Part shown: positions 18,334 to 26,700 of the stretch, piece after piece | How the letters are laid out: the number at the start of each line of letters is the position of its first letter | Numbering within the stretch: position 1 is the first letter of the stretch | Source of the DNA: Isosphaeraceae bacterium | GTDB lineage: Bacteria; Planctomycetota; Planctomycetia; Isosphaerales; Isosphaeraceae | Assembly (NCBI GenBank): GCA_026004735.1 | Contig: BPJS01000001.1 | Location: 2,108,001-2,172,000, forward strand | Length of the DNA: 64,000 nucleotides | Direction: 5' to 3' | Program-made: the position numbers and the translations under genes | The notes under the pieces: generated by a model | What the model was told of the DNA's origin: nothing | Database searches by the model: none | The model's input: only the letters and a program-made list of their open reading frames with translations

Positions 18334-19041
18334 ATGTCGAAGCCCAAGATTTTGATCATTGAGGATGAACGATCACTGGTCGAGCCGCTCGCCTACCGGC
18401 TGGAGCGGGAAGGTTATGAAATCCTCGTCGCCTACGATGGGCTGGATGGGCAACGTCAGGCCGAGCTGAAGCGGCCCGACCTGATTGTTCTCGATTTGAT
18501 GCTTCCGGTTCGGCCCGGCCTGGAGGTGGCCCGCGAGCTCCGCAGCAATCCCGCTACCCGTAATATCGCGATCATCATGGTGACGGCCAAGTCGGAGGAA
18601 ACCGATCAGTTGATCGGATTCGCCGTGGGTGCCGACGACTATGTGACCAAGCCCTACAGCGTGCGTGTTCTCGTCGAGCGAATTAAGAAGGAGCTGAGGC
18701 GGCGTCAAGAACGGGAGTCGGCGCCGGATTCCTCGATCCTGGAATGCCAAGGTGTCCGGATCGACCGGACGCGGCACCGGGCCAGCGTCGACGATGTGGA
18801 GCTGGCCCTGACGCCGACCGAATTCCGGCTTCTGGAGACGCTGCTCCGCCACCCCGGGCGGGCCTTCACCCGTCACGAGCTGATGGATGCCGCGATTGGC
18901 ACCGACGCCGTGGTCCTGGAGCGGACGATTGACGTGCACGTCAAAAGTCTGCGACGCAAGCTGGCGCGGGCCGCTGATCTGCTGGAAACGGTCCGCGGCG
19001 TCGGCTACCGTTTCCGCGAGACGCCGATCACCTCCAGTTGA
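18334..19041 (+). CDS. phoB: Phosphate regulon response regulator PhoB
   Basis: A 235-residue OmpR/PhoB-family regulator. The receiver has the acidic pair DE (11-12), phosphoacceptor Asp54 in IVLDLML, Thr84 and Lys106 (TKPYS). The winged-helix output domain (about 130-230) has LTPTEFRLLETLLRHPGRAF, VLERTIDVHVKSLRRKL and VRGVGYRF. Partner of PhoR; encoded last in the phoR-pstSCAB-phoB set. Its last 12 codons overlap the 3' end of the convergent csrA gene. Confidence 0.93.
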   Translation: MSKPKILIIEDERSLVEPLAYRLEREGYEILVAYDGLDGQRQAELKRPDLIVLDLMLPVRPGLEVARELRSNPATRNIAIIMVTAKSEETDQLIGFAVGADDYVTKPYSVRVLVERIKKELRRRQERESAPDSSILECQGVRIDRTRHRASVDDVELALTPTEFRLLETLLRHPGRAFTRHELMDAAIGTDAVVLERTIDVHVKSLRRKLARAADLLETVRGVGYRFRETPITSS

Positions 19042-19226
19042 GCCGGCGACGACGACGTACCAAGCCGACCCCGCTCACGATCGCGGAGCTCGCCCCGCAC
19101 GATCGCAACATCGGCCGGAGCCTCAATCCCCAAGCGCACCTGCCCGCCCCCGATCCGAAGCACCGTCACGCTGATGCCGTCGCCGATGTAAAGCTTCTCA
19201 GCCACCTTGCGGGTCAACACGAGCAT
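19005..19226 (-). CDS. csrA: Carbon storage regulator CsrA, C-terminally extended
   Basis: A 73-residue RNA-binding translational regulator that blocks ribosome access at GGA-containing leaders. MLVLTRKVAEKLYIGDGISVTVLRIGGGQVRLGIEAPADVAIVRGEL is the standard five-strand fold; the last 20 or so residues (GTSSSPAQLEVIGVSRKR) extend past the usual 61-65. The ATG follows AAGGGGACC. It is convergent with phoB and their 3' ends overlap by 37 bp, which would produce complementary mRNA tails. Confidence 0.92.
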   Translation of the reverse strand: MLVLTRKVAEKLYIGDGISVTVLRIGGGQVRLGIEAPADVAIVRGELRDRERGRLGTSSSPAQLEVIGVSRKR

Positions 19227-19401
19227 CCGTCGGTCCCCTTTCTCGATCCCTCAGAGGTCGTCGCGTGTCCAGGCAGAACCGCGCGGACCAAGGGTGTCGG
19301 CCCAGCCGGTTCGTCTGCTCCTCTGATGGCAATCTAGAACCGATTTGCGGAGGTGCGAACCGCTCGTGGAACAAAGGGCAATACCAGACAACTCGGAGCC
19401 G

Positions 19402-19430
19402 TTGGCTTTCCGCGCCCGTTCGCTCATAAT
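19402..19430 (+). promoter_or_regulatory. Promoter candidate for trxB
   Basis: TTGGCT (19402-19407), 17-bp spacer, CATAAT (19425-19430): a near-consensus sigma-70 pair about 60 bp before the trxB ATG. It lies between csrA (minus) and trxB (plus). Confidence 0.55.
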
Positions 19431-19491
19431 AAGAGCTCACTCCGAGCGTGTTCGGATCACCGAAAGAATTGTTCAAGCAACGACTTAAGTC

Positions 19492-20520
19492 ATGACCCAC
19501 ACCACCGTCTTGATTCTCGGCTCGGGTTCGGCCGGGTTGACGGCCGCCCTCTATGCGGCGCGAGCGAACCTGGCTCCCATCGTCCTGGAAGGAAAGGAAC
19601 CTGGGGGACAATTGACGCTGACGACGGAAGTGGAGAATTTTCCCGGCTTCCCCGAGGGCGTCATGGGTCCGGAGCTGATGGACCTGATGCGAAAACAGGC
19701 GCAGCGCTTTGGGGCGCAGACCCGGTTTGAGACGGCCCTGGAGTGTGATCTGTCGAGTCGTCCGTTTCGGGTCCGGGCGACGACGGATCCCAGCGGCGAT
19801 CCCAGCGGCGAGAAGCAGGACTATACGGCTGATGCGTTGATTGTGGCGACCGGGGCCTCGGCGCGGTGGTTGGAAATCCCCAGCGAGCGGCCGTTCCGGG
19901 GCAGCGGGGTCAGCACCTGTGCGACCTGCGACGGGGCGTTTTATCGGAACAAGCCGATCGCCGTCGTAGGTGGCGGCGACTCGGCGGTCGAGGAGGCGAC
20001 GTTTCTGACCCGGTTTGCCTCCAAGGTGACGCTGATCCATCGCCGCGACCAGTTGCGGGCCTCAAAAGTCATGCAACAGCGTTTGTTTGCGAACCCGAAG
20101 ATCGAGGTGGTCTGGAATGCAGTGGTGGACGAGGTGCAAGGCGAACTGGAGCCACATCGCAAAGTGACGGGGGTGGTGCTCAAGTCGACGGTCGACGGAT
20201 CCACCCGGCTGCTCCCGATCGAGGGGCTGTTCCTGGCGATTGGGCACACGCCGAATACGTCGATTTTTCAGGGGCAACTTGCGACGACACGGGCCGGTTA
20301 CCTCTTGAACCGGACGGCCCTGGCCTGGGACAACCACGACGCCCCTGAGGGAATCTCGCTGGCGGACTTTCCCAACTATGGAACGGCCACCAACGTGGCT
20401 GGGGTATTTGCCTGCGGAGACGTGGTGGATACCCATTACCGACAGGCGATCACCGCCGCCGGCTCGGGGTGTGCGGCGGCAATGGATTGCGAGAAGTGGC
20501 TGGAGGCTCAGCATCATTAG
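19492..20520 (+). CDS. trxB: Thioredoxin reductase
   Basis: A 342-residue FAD/NADPH flavoprotein that reduces thioredoxin. The FAD-binding LGSGSAGLTAALYAAR, redox-active CATC (143-146) in STCATCDGAF, NADPH motif VVGGGDSAVEEA and the C-terminal FAD motif GVFACGDVVD are all intact. A Gly/Ser/Asp insertion near residues 100-108 contains a direct GDPSG repeat, slightly longer than in E. coli TrxB. No thioredoxin gene is adjacent. Confidence 0.94.
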   Translation: MTHTTVLILGSGSAGLTAALYAARANLAPIVLEGKEPGGQLTLTTEVENFPGFPEGVMGPELMDLMRKQAQRFGAQTRFETALECDLSSRPFRVRATTDPSGDPSGEKQDYTADALIVATGASARWLEIPSERPFRGSGVSTCATCDGAFYRNKPIAVVGGGDSAVEEATFLTRFASKVTLIHRRDQLRASKVMQQRLFANPKIEVVWNAVVDEVQGELEPHRKVTGVVLKSTVDGSTRLLPIEGLFLAIGHTPNTSIFQGQLATTRAGYLLNRTALAWDNHDAPEGISLADFPNYGTATNVAGVFACGDVVDTHYRQAITAAGSGCAAAMDCEKWLEAQHH

Positions 20521-20539
20521 GCAGCCGTTTCGGCGCCCG

Positions 20540-20568
20540 GTGACGCGGCGTGAGGCTGGGCGTAGAAT
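20540..20568 (+). promoter_or_regulatory. Promoter candidate for ftsH
   Basis: GTGACG (20540-20545), a 17-bp spacer and TAGAAT (20563-20568), about 60 bp before the ftsH ATG. Two hexamers at ideal spacing, the -35 matching TTGACA at four of six bases. Confidence 0.4.
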
Positions 20569-20630
20569 AATTGTGCCCGCTTAGCCAGCCTGTGAATTTC
20601 CCTTGCGACTCGACGGATAGACCGATTCCC

Positions 20631-22610
20631 ATGACCGACAACCGGAAGTCACCAGAGCCGCCCCGCCGCCCCGAGCCACGGCGGAGCAATGGTGGAACCT
20701 CAACCCCGACGCCGCCCTGGCTCTGGCTGCTGCTGGTTTCGGTCATCGGCCTGATCCTCTACATGACCAAGCCCGAAAAGGGGCTGGTGACCTACGACTG
20801 GTTCCTCGAGCAGGTCGAGCGCGACAACATCAAGAGTGTGTTGATTCAGGGGACCGAAATCCGAGGGGAGTTGAGGCGGGAAACCCCCTACGACGTCACC
20901 GAGTCGCGCTCAGAGCGGCTGACGACGTTTAAGACATACTTCCCATCGGAACACCAGATCCAGCCGGTGCTCGATCGCTTCGCCGAGTACAAAAAGGAAA
21001 AACGGGAGCCGGTCCGGATCGAGGTGGATCAATCGCAGGGGGCCAGCTCGTTCCTTTGGTTTACGTTCTTGATGCCGACGTTGCTGTTTTTTGGCCTGCT
21101 TTATTTGATGATGCGGCGGGCCAGGGATCAGTTTGACGGGGGGATACTCGGCAATTTTGTCAAAAGCCCAGCGCGGCGGCATGACAAGTCGAAGCAGCGG
21201 ACCACGTTTGAAGAAGTGGCGGGTCTGGAGAACGCCAAGTACGAGCTTCAGGAGATTGTCGATTTTCTGAAGAATCCCGAGAAGTTTCAGCGGCTTGGGG
21301 GGCGGATCCCCAAGGGTGTCCTGCTCAATGGACCGCCGGGCACGGGTAAGACGCTGCTGGCTCGGGCCGTGGCCGGCGAGGCTGGGGTACCGTTTTACTC
21401 GATCTCGGGCAGTGAATTCATTCAGATGTTTGTCGGCGTCGGCGCCAGCCGGGTCCGGGATATGTTCAAGACGGCCAAGGAGAATTCGCCGTGTATTTTG
21501 TTTATTGACGAGATCGACGCGGTGGGTCGGATCCGGGGGGCAGGTCTGGGCGGCGGCCACGACGAGCGGGAGCAGACGCTCAATCAGATCTTGACAGAGA
21601 TGGACGGGTTCACGCCCAGCGAGACGGTGATTGTGCTGGCGGCAACCAACCGGCCCGACGTGCTCGACCCGGCGCTTTTGCGTCCCGGTCGGTTTGACCG
21701 CCATGTAACGGTTGATCTGCCGACCAAGAAGGGCCGACTCGACATCCTCAAGGTCCATACCCGCAAAGTCCCACTAGCGCCCGACGTGGATCTCGAAGAA
21801 ATCGCCCGGGGGACCGTCGGGATGAGCGGCGCGGACCTGGCCAACCTGGTCAATGAAGCCGCCTTGCTCGCAACGCGAGAGAACAAAGACGCGGTAACGG
21901 CGAGCGACTTCGAGGCCGCCCGCGACAAGATTCTCATGGGTGCCAAGCGCGAGGAATTCATCACCGCTCGCGACAAGCGGGCGACGGCCTATCATGAAGT
22001 CGGCCACGCCCTGGTGGGCTGGCTGACCCCGGGGACGGACCCGGTCCACAAGGTGACGATCATCCCCCGCGGCCGGTCGCTGGGCGTGACCCAGTTTCTG
22101 CCCGAGGAAGATCGGGTAGGTTATACACAAAGTCAGGTGACGGCCCGGCTTGCGGTCGCCATGGGCGGACGTGCCGCGGAACGGCTGATTTACAACGATC
22201 TTTCGACCGGAGCGGCCCAGGATCTGGATCATGCCACCCGGCTGGCGCGACGGATGGTGACTCAGTGGGGCATGAGCGAGCGGATCGGCCCGGTCTCGTT
22301 CAAGACGACCGATGAGCATCCGTTTCTGGGTCGGGAGATTGCCGAGCCCCGTGACCATTCTGAGCATACGGCCCAGGTGATCGACGAAGAGGTCTCTCGA
22401 ATCCTCCGCGATGCCGACGAGTACGCCTATCGGCTGCTGGAGGAGCACCGCGAGGAGATGGAGCGGCTGGCCGAGGCGCTCATTGAGCGAGAAGTGCTTT
22501 CGGACGAGGAGATTGAGCAGTTGATTGGCAAGCGGGTCGGCGCCGCGTCGGATGCACCTTCGGTGACGATCGCTCCGAGCCTCGATCCGTCGGGCGCACC
22601 GACCGCCTGA
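20631..22610 (+). CDS. ftsH: ATP-dependent zinc metalloprotease FtsH
   Basis: A 659-residue membrane AAA+ protease that degrades damaged membrane proteins and regulators. Two transmembrane segments (about 29-45 and 141-160) flank a periplasmic domain; Walker A GPPGTGKT (234-241), Walker B FIDEID (291-296), the second region of homology ending RPGRFDR, and zinc-binding HEVGH (455-459) are intact. Because the N-terminus is Pro/Arg rich, ATG 20631 is chosen over an in-frame TTG at 20571. The tail beyond the protease domain is short and acidic/hydrophobic. Confidence 0.95.
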   Translation: MTDNRKSPEPPRRPEPRRSNGGTSTPTPPWLWLLLVSVIGLILYMTKPEKGLVTYDWFLEQVERDNIKSVLIQGTEIRGELRRETPYDVTESRSERLTTFKTYFPSEHQIQPVLDRFAEYKKEKREPVRIEVDQSQGASSFLWFTFLMPTLLFFGLLYLMMRRARDQFDGGILGNFVKSPARRHDKSKQRTTFEEVAGLENAKYELQEIVDFLKNPEKFQRLGGRIPKGVLLNGPPGTGKTLLARAVAGEAGVPFYSISGSEFIQMFVGVGASRVRDMFKTAKENSPCILFIDEIDAVGRIRGAGLGGGHDEREQTLNQILTEMDGFTPSETVIVLAATNRPDVLDPALLRPGRFDRHVTVDLPTKKGRLDILKVHTRKVPLAPDVDLEEIARGTVGMSGADLANLVNEAALLATRENKDAVTASDFEAARDKILMGAKREEFITARDKRATAYHEVGHALVGWLTPGTDPVHKVTIIPRGRSLGVTQFLPEEDRVGYTQSQVTARLAVAMGGRAAERLIYNDLSTGAAQDLDHATRLARRMVTQWGMSERIGPVSFKTTDEHPFLGREIAEPRDHSEHTAQVIDEEVSRILRDADEYAYRLLEEHREEMERLAEALIEREVLSDEEIEQLIGKRVGAASDAPSVTIAPSLDPSGAPTA

Positions 22611-22722
22611 GCGTGGGGCAGGCCCAACGGTGTTCGGCCCTTGACCTTGCTCGCAAAGCGCTTCAGACTACGCGGCCGGGCGTTTTCTTGAGCAGGGCAT
22701 TTCCTCTTGAAGGCTGTGGGCC

Positions 22723-23697
22723 ATGGCCGCCGAACGTGCCGTCGTTTCCGCTGGAGTGGTTGTCGCCGATCATCTTTGTGCGCCGATCGATCGGCTCCCG
22801 GCCCCTGGGGAGCTGGTCAAGGCCGACGAATTGGTTCTCCACATCGGCGGCGGCGCCTGCAACGCGGCGATGGACCTGGCGCGGCTGGGGGTGAAATCGG
22901 CCGTCTGCGGTCGGGTCGGTGACGACATCTTCGGCCGGTTCGTCTCCGAGACCCTCCAGGGGCAGGGGATCGACTGCTCGAGCCTGCGAATCGACCCTGA
23001 GCGGGCGACGAGCCAGACGCTGATCGTCAACGTCAAGGGCCAGGACCGGCGGTTCATCCACAGTTTCGGGGCCAACGAAGGCTTTACGATCGCCGACCTG
23101 GATGCAGCGCTCGATCCCCGGCCCCGAGTCGTGTTCATCGGCTATTTTCTGATCCTGCCCCACCTGGACGGCGAGGCACTGGCAGATCGCTTTCGCCGCT
23201 TGCGTGCCCAGGGGACCCTGACCGTGCTCGACGTCGCCTGCCCGGGGCAATCGCCAGACTACCTGGAGCGGCTGCGCCCGGTCTTGCCGCATACCGACGT
23301 TTTTTTGCCCAATACCGATGAGGCGGCCCTGATCCTCGGCGAGACCGACCCCATACGTCAGGCGCTGGCGTTCCGACAGTTGGGAGCCAGGCGAGTCGTG
23401 ATCACCCTGGGAGAGAGGGGCGCGATCTCGGTCTCCGAGGAGCTCAGCGTGCGGTTAGGGACCTTTCCGGTCGAGGCGGTCGACGCGACTGGCGGCGGCG
23501 ACGCCTTCGACGCTGGCTATATCGTGGGGCTGCTCGAAGGTCGCGACGAGATCGGCTGCCTGACCCTAGCCAGCGCGATCGGGGCGAGCTGCATCCGGGC
23601 CGTTGGCGCGACCACGGGTGTCTTCACCCGGGCCGAGGCTGACGCCTTTCTGGCCACCCACCATTTGCCGATTGAGCGAATCGTCATCGGCGGCTAA
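22723..23697 (+). CDS. PfkB-family carbohydrate kinase
   Basis: A 324-residue ribokinase-like sugar/nucleoside kinase. The N-terminal GGGACNAAMDLARLG (first PfkB signature) and the C-terminal DATGGGDAFDAGY (second signature with the catalytic Asp) are intact. The substrate (ribose, fructose, adenosine or another sugar) cannot be read from the sequence. Located downstream of ftsH by 112 bp with no clear terminator between. Confidence 0.88.
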   Translation: MAAERAVVSAGVVVADHLCAPIDRLPAPGELVKADELVLHIGGGACNAAMDLARLGVKSAVCGRVGDDIFGRFVSETLQGQGIDCSSLRIDPERATSQTLIVNVKGQDRRFIHSFGANEGFTIADLDAALDPRPRVVFIGYFLILPHLDGEALADRFRRLRAQGTLTVLDVACPGQSPDYLERLRPVLPHTDVFLPNTDEAALILGETDPIRQALAFRQLGARRVVITLGERGAISVSEELSVRLGTFPVEAVDATGGGDAFDAGYIVGLLEGRDEIGCLTLASAIGASCIRAVGATTGVFTRAEADAFLATHHLPIERIVIGG

Positions 23698-23799
23698 AGC
23701 GATCGCGGGAACGCCGAATCGAGCCGGATGCTCCGGCGCCGGCGGGCAGAACGGGAACCACTTCCCCCCTGACGGCCTGGGAGTGGGTCGAGGAGTGGC

Positions 23800-24222
23800 T
23801 CAGATGTCCACGATCACCCGAGCTGCGTACCCATGGTCGGTCGGGCGAATCTCGGCGCCATGGTGGGTCACAGCCTTCACTTCGTGGTCGAGCACGTGCC
23901 GTTGGCGGTCGATCGGCTCCCCGAAAAGGTTTGCTTTAAGCCGCGGCGGCCGTTGTTCGACGGAGACAGCGAAGCGGGCGTAGACCTCGTGGTTGGTTTC
24001 GATCAAGAAGAGCACTTCCGATAGCCAACCGATCAGCAGATCGGTCAGATCCTGGGCTGTAAGGCGGACGGTCCGCTCGCTCGATTCGCGGATTGTTTCG
24101 GGGTTGGCGACGACCAGGGAGACCAGACCCTGGGCCGCCGTGGCAAACAGGTCGTCCAGGGAGTCGGCCTCGACCTCCATACCGAGATCGGCCGTGTGGT
24201 CGAAGGTGCGGAAGCGTCCCAT
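23800..24222 (-). CDS. Archease
   Basis: A 140-residue archease, the protein that helps RtcB RNA ligase reload GTP in tRNA splicing or RNA repair. The family's opening FDHTADLGMEVEA, the acidic DLLIGWLSEVLFLIE, the C-terminal VKAVTHHG and the end RVIVDI are all visible. The rtcB partner is not in this window, so the pair is either distant or absent. It is divergent from the TPR-like gene, sharing a 47-bp start region. Confidence 0.9.
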   Translation of the reverse strand: MGRFRTFDHTADLGMEVEADSLDDLFATAAQGLVSLVVANPETIRESSERTVRLTAQDLTDLLIGWLSEVLFLIETNHEVYARFAVSVEQRPPRLKANLFGEPIDRQRHVLDHEVKAVTHHGAEIRPTDHGYAARVIVDI

Positions 24223-24269
24223 CAGTCTCTCCCCTTCAGGAGTGTCCTTGAGCAGCGCGACTTTCTAAG

Positions 24270-24845
24270 ATGAGAGCGGATCGAGGAAAGACACACCGGA
24301 CGCGCCGAACCGAACCTATGCCACCTTCACGCCGACGCCCGGGGCGACGCGGGCCAGGGTCCGCCGGAGGCCGACCGCCGAAGACGGGCGGTGGGCTGGG
24401 CGTGCGTGCGGTCGGACCGGGCCGGTTCGAGCTGACGCATCCGCCCTGCGTCGCGGAACGCGAGGACGATTATGCGGAGGCGATGGAGGTCTGGCGATCG
24501 GGCGAGCCTGAGGAGGCCCGGGAGATTTTGCGATTCGCCTTGGAAGGATGTGGCGATAACCTTTGGATTCATGTAGCGCTGGGTCGGTTGGCGGAGCAGA
24601 TGGGCGATGACGCGCTGGCCCAAGGGCATTATGGCTATGCCGTGGAGCTGGCGCGCCGACCGGTGGAGGGTCTAGCGCCGGGATCGCTGGATCCGGGGCT
24701 CAAGGCAAACCAGCCATTCTATGATGCCTGCGCGGGTCTGGCGGCGGTTCTGGAACGCCAGGGCAAGAGGGCAGCCGCCGAGGCGATTCGGGGGCTGGCC
24801 CGTCGACTTGGCCAGAGAGGTGGTCGCGGCCGACCGATCGAGTGA
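24270..24845 (+). CDS. TPR-like hypothetical protein with basic N-terminus
   Basis: A 191-residue protein. The first 50 residues are a basic Arg/Gly/Pro tail (RRRPGRRGPG); residues about 65-185 are helical with TPR-like spacing (DYAEAMEVWRSGEPEEAREILRFAL, LWIHVALGRLAEQMGDDALAQGHYGYAVELA, FYDACAGLAAVLERQGKRAAA). An in-frame ATG at 24318 is an alternative start; neither has a clear ribosome site. Function unknown; probably a protein-protein scaffold. Confidence 0.7.
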   Translation: MRADRGKTHRTRRTEPMPPSRRRPGRRGPGSAGGRPPKTGGGLGVRAVGPGRFELTHPPCVAEREDDYAEAMEVWRSGEPEEAREILRFALEGCGDNLWIHVALGRLAEQMGDDALAQGHYGYAVELARRPVEGLAPGSLDPGLKANQPFYDACAGLAAVLERQGKRAAAEAIRGLARRLGQRGGRGRPIE

Positions 24846-24895
24846 GATTGTAAGATTTTCCCTTATTTTTCTGGGTGTTTTGTCATTTTTCCCTA

Positions 24896-24922
24896 TTGCG
24901 ACGTTTGGCGGTTGCCTATAGA
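24896..24922 (+). promoter_or_regulatory. Weak promoter candidate for ispE
   Basis: A locally AT-rich stretch (24846-24925) ends in TTGCGA (24896-24901) and TATAGA (24917-24922). The 15-bp spacer is short, so this is only a candidate for driving ispE-spoVG. Confidence 0.3.
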
Positions 24923-25008
24923 AGCTGGGTCAAGTGAGGCCACGGTTCGCCGCGGGCCTGGGACTCGAGACAGGCGCATCCCCCGGACGTCGGCGGTGGC
25001 TGGGCACC

Positions 25009-25908
25009 ATGATCGTCCGCGAGATACCTGATGGGATCGAGGCCCTTGCTCCGGCCAAGCTCAACCTGTTTCTGGAGGTTCACGGCAAGCGGGCCGACGG
25101 CTACCACGAGCTAGAGACTCTGATGGTGGCCGTCGACTGGTATGACACGCTGCGATTTCGTTCGGACCCTTCGGGCGCGATAGCGCTGGTCAGCGACGAC
25201 CCGGACCTGCCGATCGATCGTTCGAATCTGGTCGTGCGTGCGGCCGAGGTGCTGCAAGAGGCGATCGGGATCCGGTCGGGCGCGGCGATCAGGCTGACGA
25301 AGCGGATTCCGGCCCAGTCCGGGCTGGGGGGTGGTTCGAGCGATGCGGCGGCGACGCTCGTCGCGCTCAACCGGCTCTGGAGCTGTGGGCTGGACCTCAT
25401 GGATCTGGAACGACTGGGCGCGGGTCTGGGCAGCGACGTCCCGTTTTTTCTGCGAGGCGGAGCGGCGGTTTGTCGTGGTCGAGGCGAACAGGTGGAGCCG
25501 ATTGCGATTCCCCGGCCGTTGCACTTTGTGATTGTGCGACCAGCGGTGGGAGTCAGCACGGCCGAGGTCTATCGGCGGTTTGAGAGGACTGGCCCCATTC
25601 ACCCGATGGAGGAAAGCCTGAAGGCCTGGCGGCAGGTCGATATTGCTCGTCTGGGCCGCTCGCTGTTCAACCGGCTCCAAGAGACCGCGGAGCGGCTTGT
25701 TCCCGAGCTGACGCAGGTCCGGGATGCCCTGAAGTCCCTAGGCTCGTTGATTGACGGGCAGCTAATGAGCGGGAGCGGCTCGGCCTACTTCGGCTTGTGC
25801 CGCGACCGGGAGACGGCTCAGGCCGTCGCCCGACACTTTGAGACCCTCGGGCAGGGAAGCGTCCGAGCGGTGATGTGCGGACCCTTAGAACGAGACTCGA
25901 CGCCCTGA
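25009..25908 (+). CDS. ispE: 4-diphosphocytidyl-2-C-methyl-D-erythritol kinase
   Basis: A 299-residue GHMP kinase of the MEP isoprenoid pathway. The N-terminal APAKLNLFLEVHGKRADGYHEL is the IspE hallmark, PAQSGLGGGSSDAA the ATP-binding loop and LMSGSGSAYFGLC the C-terminal GHMP motif. ATG 25009 is preferred to an earlier in-frame start (24934) that would sit in the promoter-like region. It lies 17 bp before spoVG, a pairing also found in Gram-positive bacteria. Confidence 0.93.
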   Translation: MIVREIPDGIEALAPAKLNLFLEVHGKRADGYHELETLMVAVDWYDTLRFRSDPSGAIALVSDDPDLPIDRSNLVVRAAEVLQEAIGIRSGAAIRLTKRIPAQSGLGGGSSDAAATLVALNRLWSCGLDLMDLERLGAGLGSDVPFFLRGGAAVCRGRGEQVEPIAIPRPLHFVIVRPAVGVSTAEVYRRFERTGPIHPMEESLKAWRQVDIARLGRSLFNRLQETAERLVPELTQVRDALKSLGSLIDGQLMSGSGSAYFGLCRDRETAQAVARHFETLGQGSVRAVMCGPLERDSTP

Positions 25909-25910
25909 GT

Positions 25911-25917
25911 AAAGGAG
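25911..25917 (+). promoter_or_regulatory. Ribosome binding site fixing the spoVG GTG start
   Basis: AAAGGAG eight bases before GTG 25926. It decides the start of spoVG, whose first residues then read MEITEVRIKL as in the family. Confidence 0.8.
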
Positions 25918-25925
25918 TACCGGCC

Positions 25926-26564
25926 GTGGAGATCACCGAAGTTCGCATCAAGCTCATGGAGGACAACTCCGGGAGCAACGAGCGCCTCCAGGCGTTTTGC
26001 AGCATCACCTTCGACGACATGTTCGTCATTCGCGACCTGAAGATCATTGAGGGCGCGAAGGGCTTCTTTGTCGCGATGCCTAGCCGCAAGCTGAGCGATC
26101 GATGCAGCCATTGCGGCACGAAGAATCATCTGCGGTCGCGGTTTTGCAACCACTGCGGCAGCCGACTCGACGAAAATCGGGCGTTGCGGGACAGTGATGG
26201 CCGGGCCAAGCTTCACGCCGACATTGCCCACCCGATCAACTCGGCATGCCGGGAGAAGATTCAGAACGCCGTTCTGGCCTCGTACGCCGAGGAGCTGGAG
26301 CGTTCCAAGCTTCCGGGGTATGTTTCCCGGTACGACGATTTCGACGATCTCGACTTCGAAAGCAATCCCTACGAGACGCCGCTGCCGGCAGTCGGCCCGG
26401 TTGATTCCGGGCTTCGCCGCGGACCGTTGCGTGGTCATACGCAGCATGCCCGGGCGTCGATTCTGAGGGGACCGCATGCCCCGTCGCGTCGCGACGGAGC
26501 GGAGCGGATCGCCACCGATGATCCTCACCACCGGGGCGAGAGCAGCTTCGGGGCCGGTCTCTGA
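25926..26564 (+). CDS. spoVG: SpoVG-family protein with inserted zinc ribbon and long tail
   Basis: A 212-residue protein, over twice the usual 85-97. Residues 2-55 (EITEVRIKL ... FVIRDLKIIEG ... FFVAMPSRK) and 95-103 (LHADIAHPIN) are the SpoVG fold, which in Staphylococcus and Borrelia binds nucleic acid. Between them sits a zinc ribbon with Cys pairs 60/63 and 74/77. After the core come an acidic stretch (DDFDDLDFE) and a disordered basic tail. Such a fused form is known in planctomycetes as far as I recall. ispE lies directly upstream and a strong terminator directly downstream. Confidence 0.9.
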   Translation: MEITEVRIKLMEDNSGSNERLQAFCSITFDDMFVIRDLKIIEGAKGFFVAMPSRKLSDRCSHCGTKNHLRSRFCNHCGSRLDENRALRDSDGRAKLHADIAHPINSACREKIQNAVLASYAEELERSKLPGYVSRYDDFDDLDFESNPYETPLPAVGPVDSGLRRGPLRGHTQHARASILRGPHAPSRRDGAERIATDDPHHRGESSFGAGL

Positions 26565-26604
26565 CCGGACCGTCCGCGTGCCGGACGACGCTCGTTCCCC
26601 ACGG

Positions 26605-26640
26605 CCACGGTGCGCACGGGCGCACCGTGGCTCTTTTTTG
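26605..26640 (+). terminator. Intrinsic terminator after spoVG
   Basis: An 11-bp perfect stem (26605-26615 with 26620-26630, loop ACGG) followed by CTCTTTTTT. It closes the ispE-spoVG unit and isolates the alpha/beta hydrolase gene. Confidence 0.92.
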
Positions 26641-26700
26641 GGGAGGCCCGGACGGGCGGAGGGTGGTGAGTGGCGTTTCGGGCCGGTTCAATGTTGGCAT

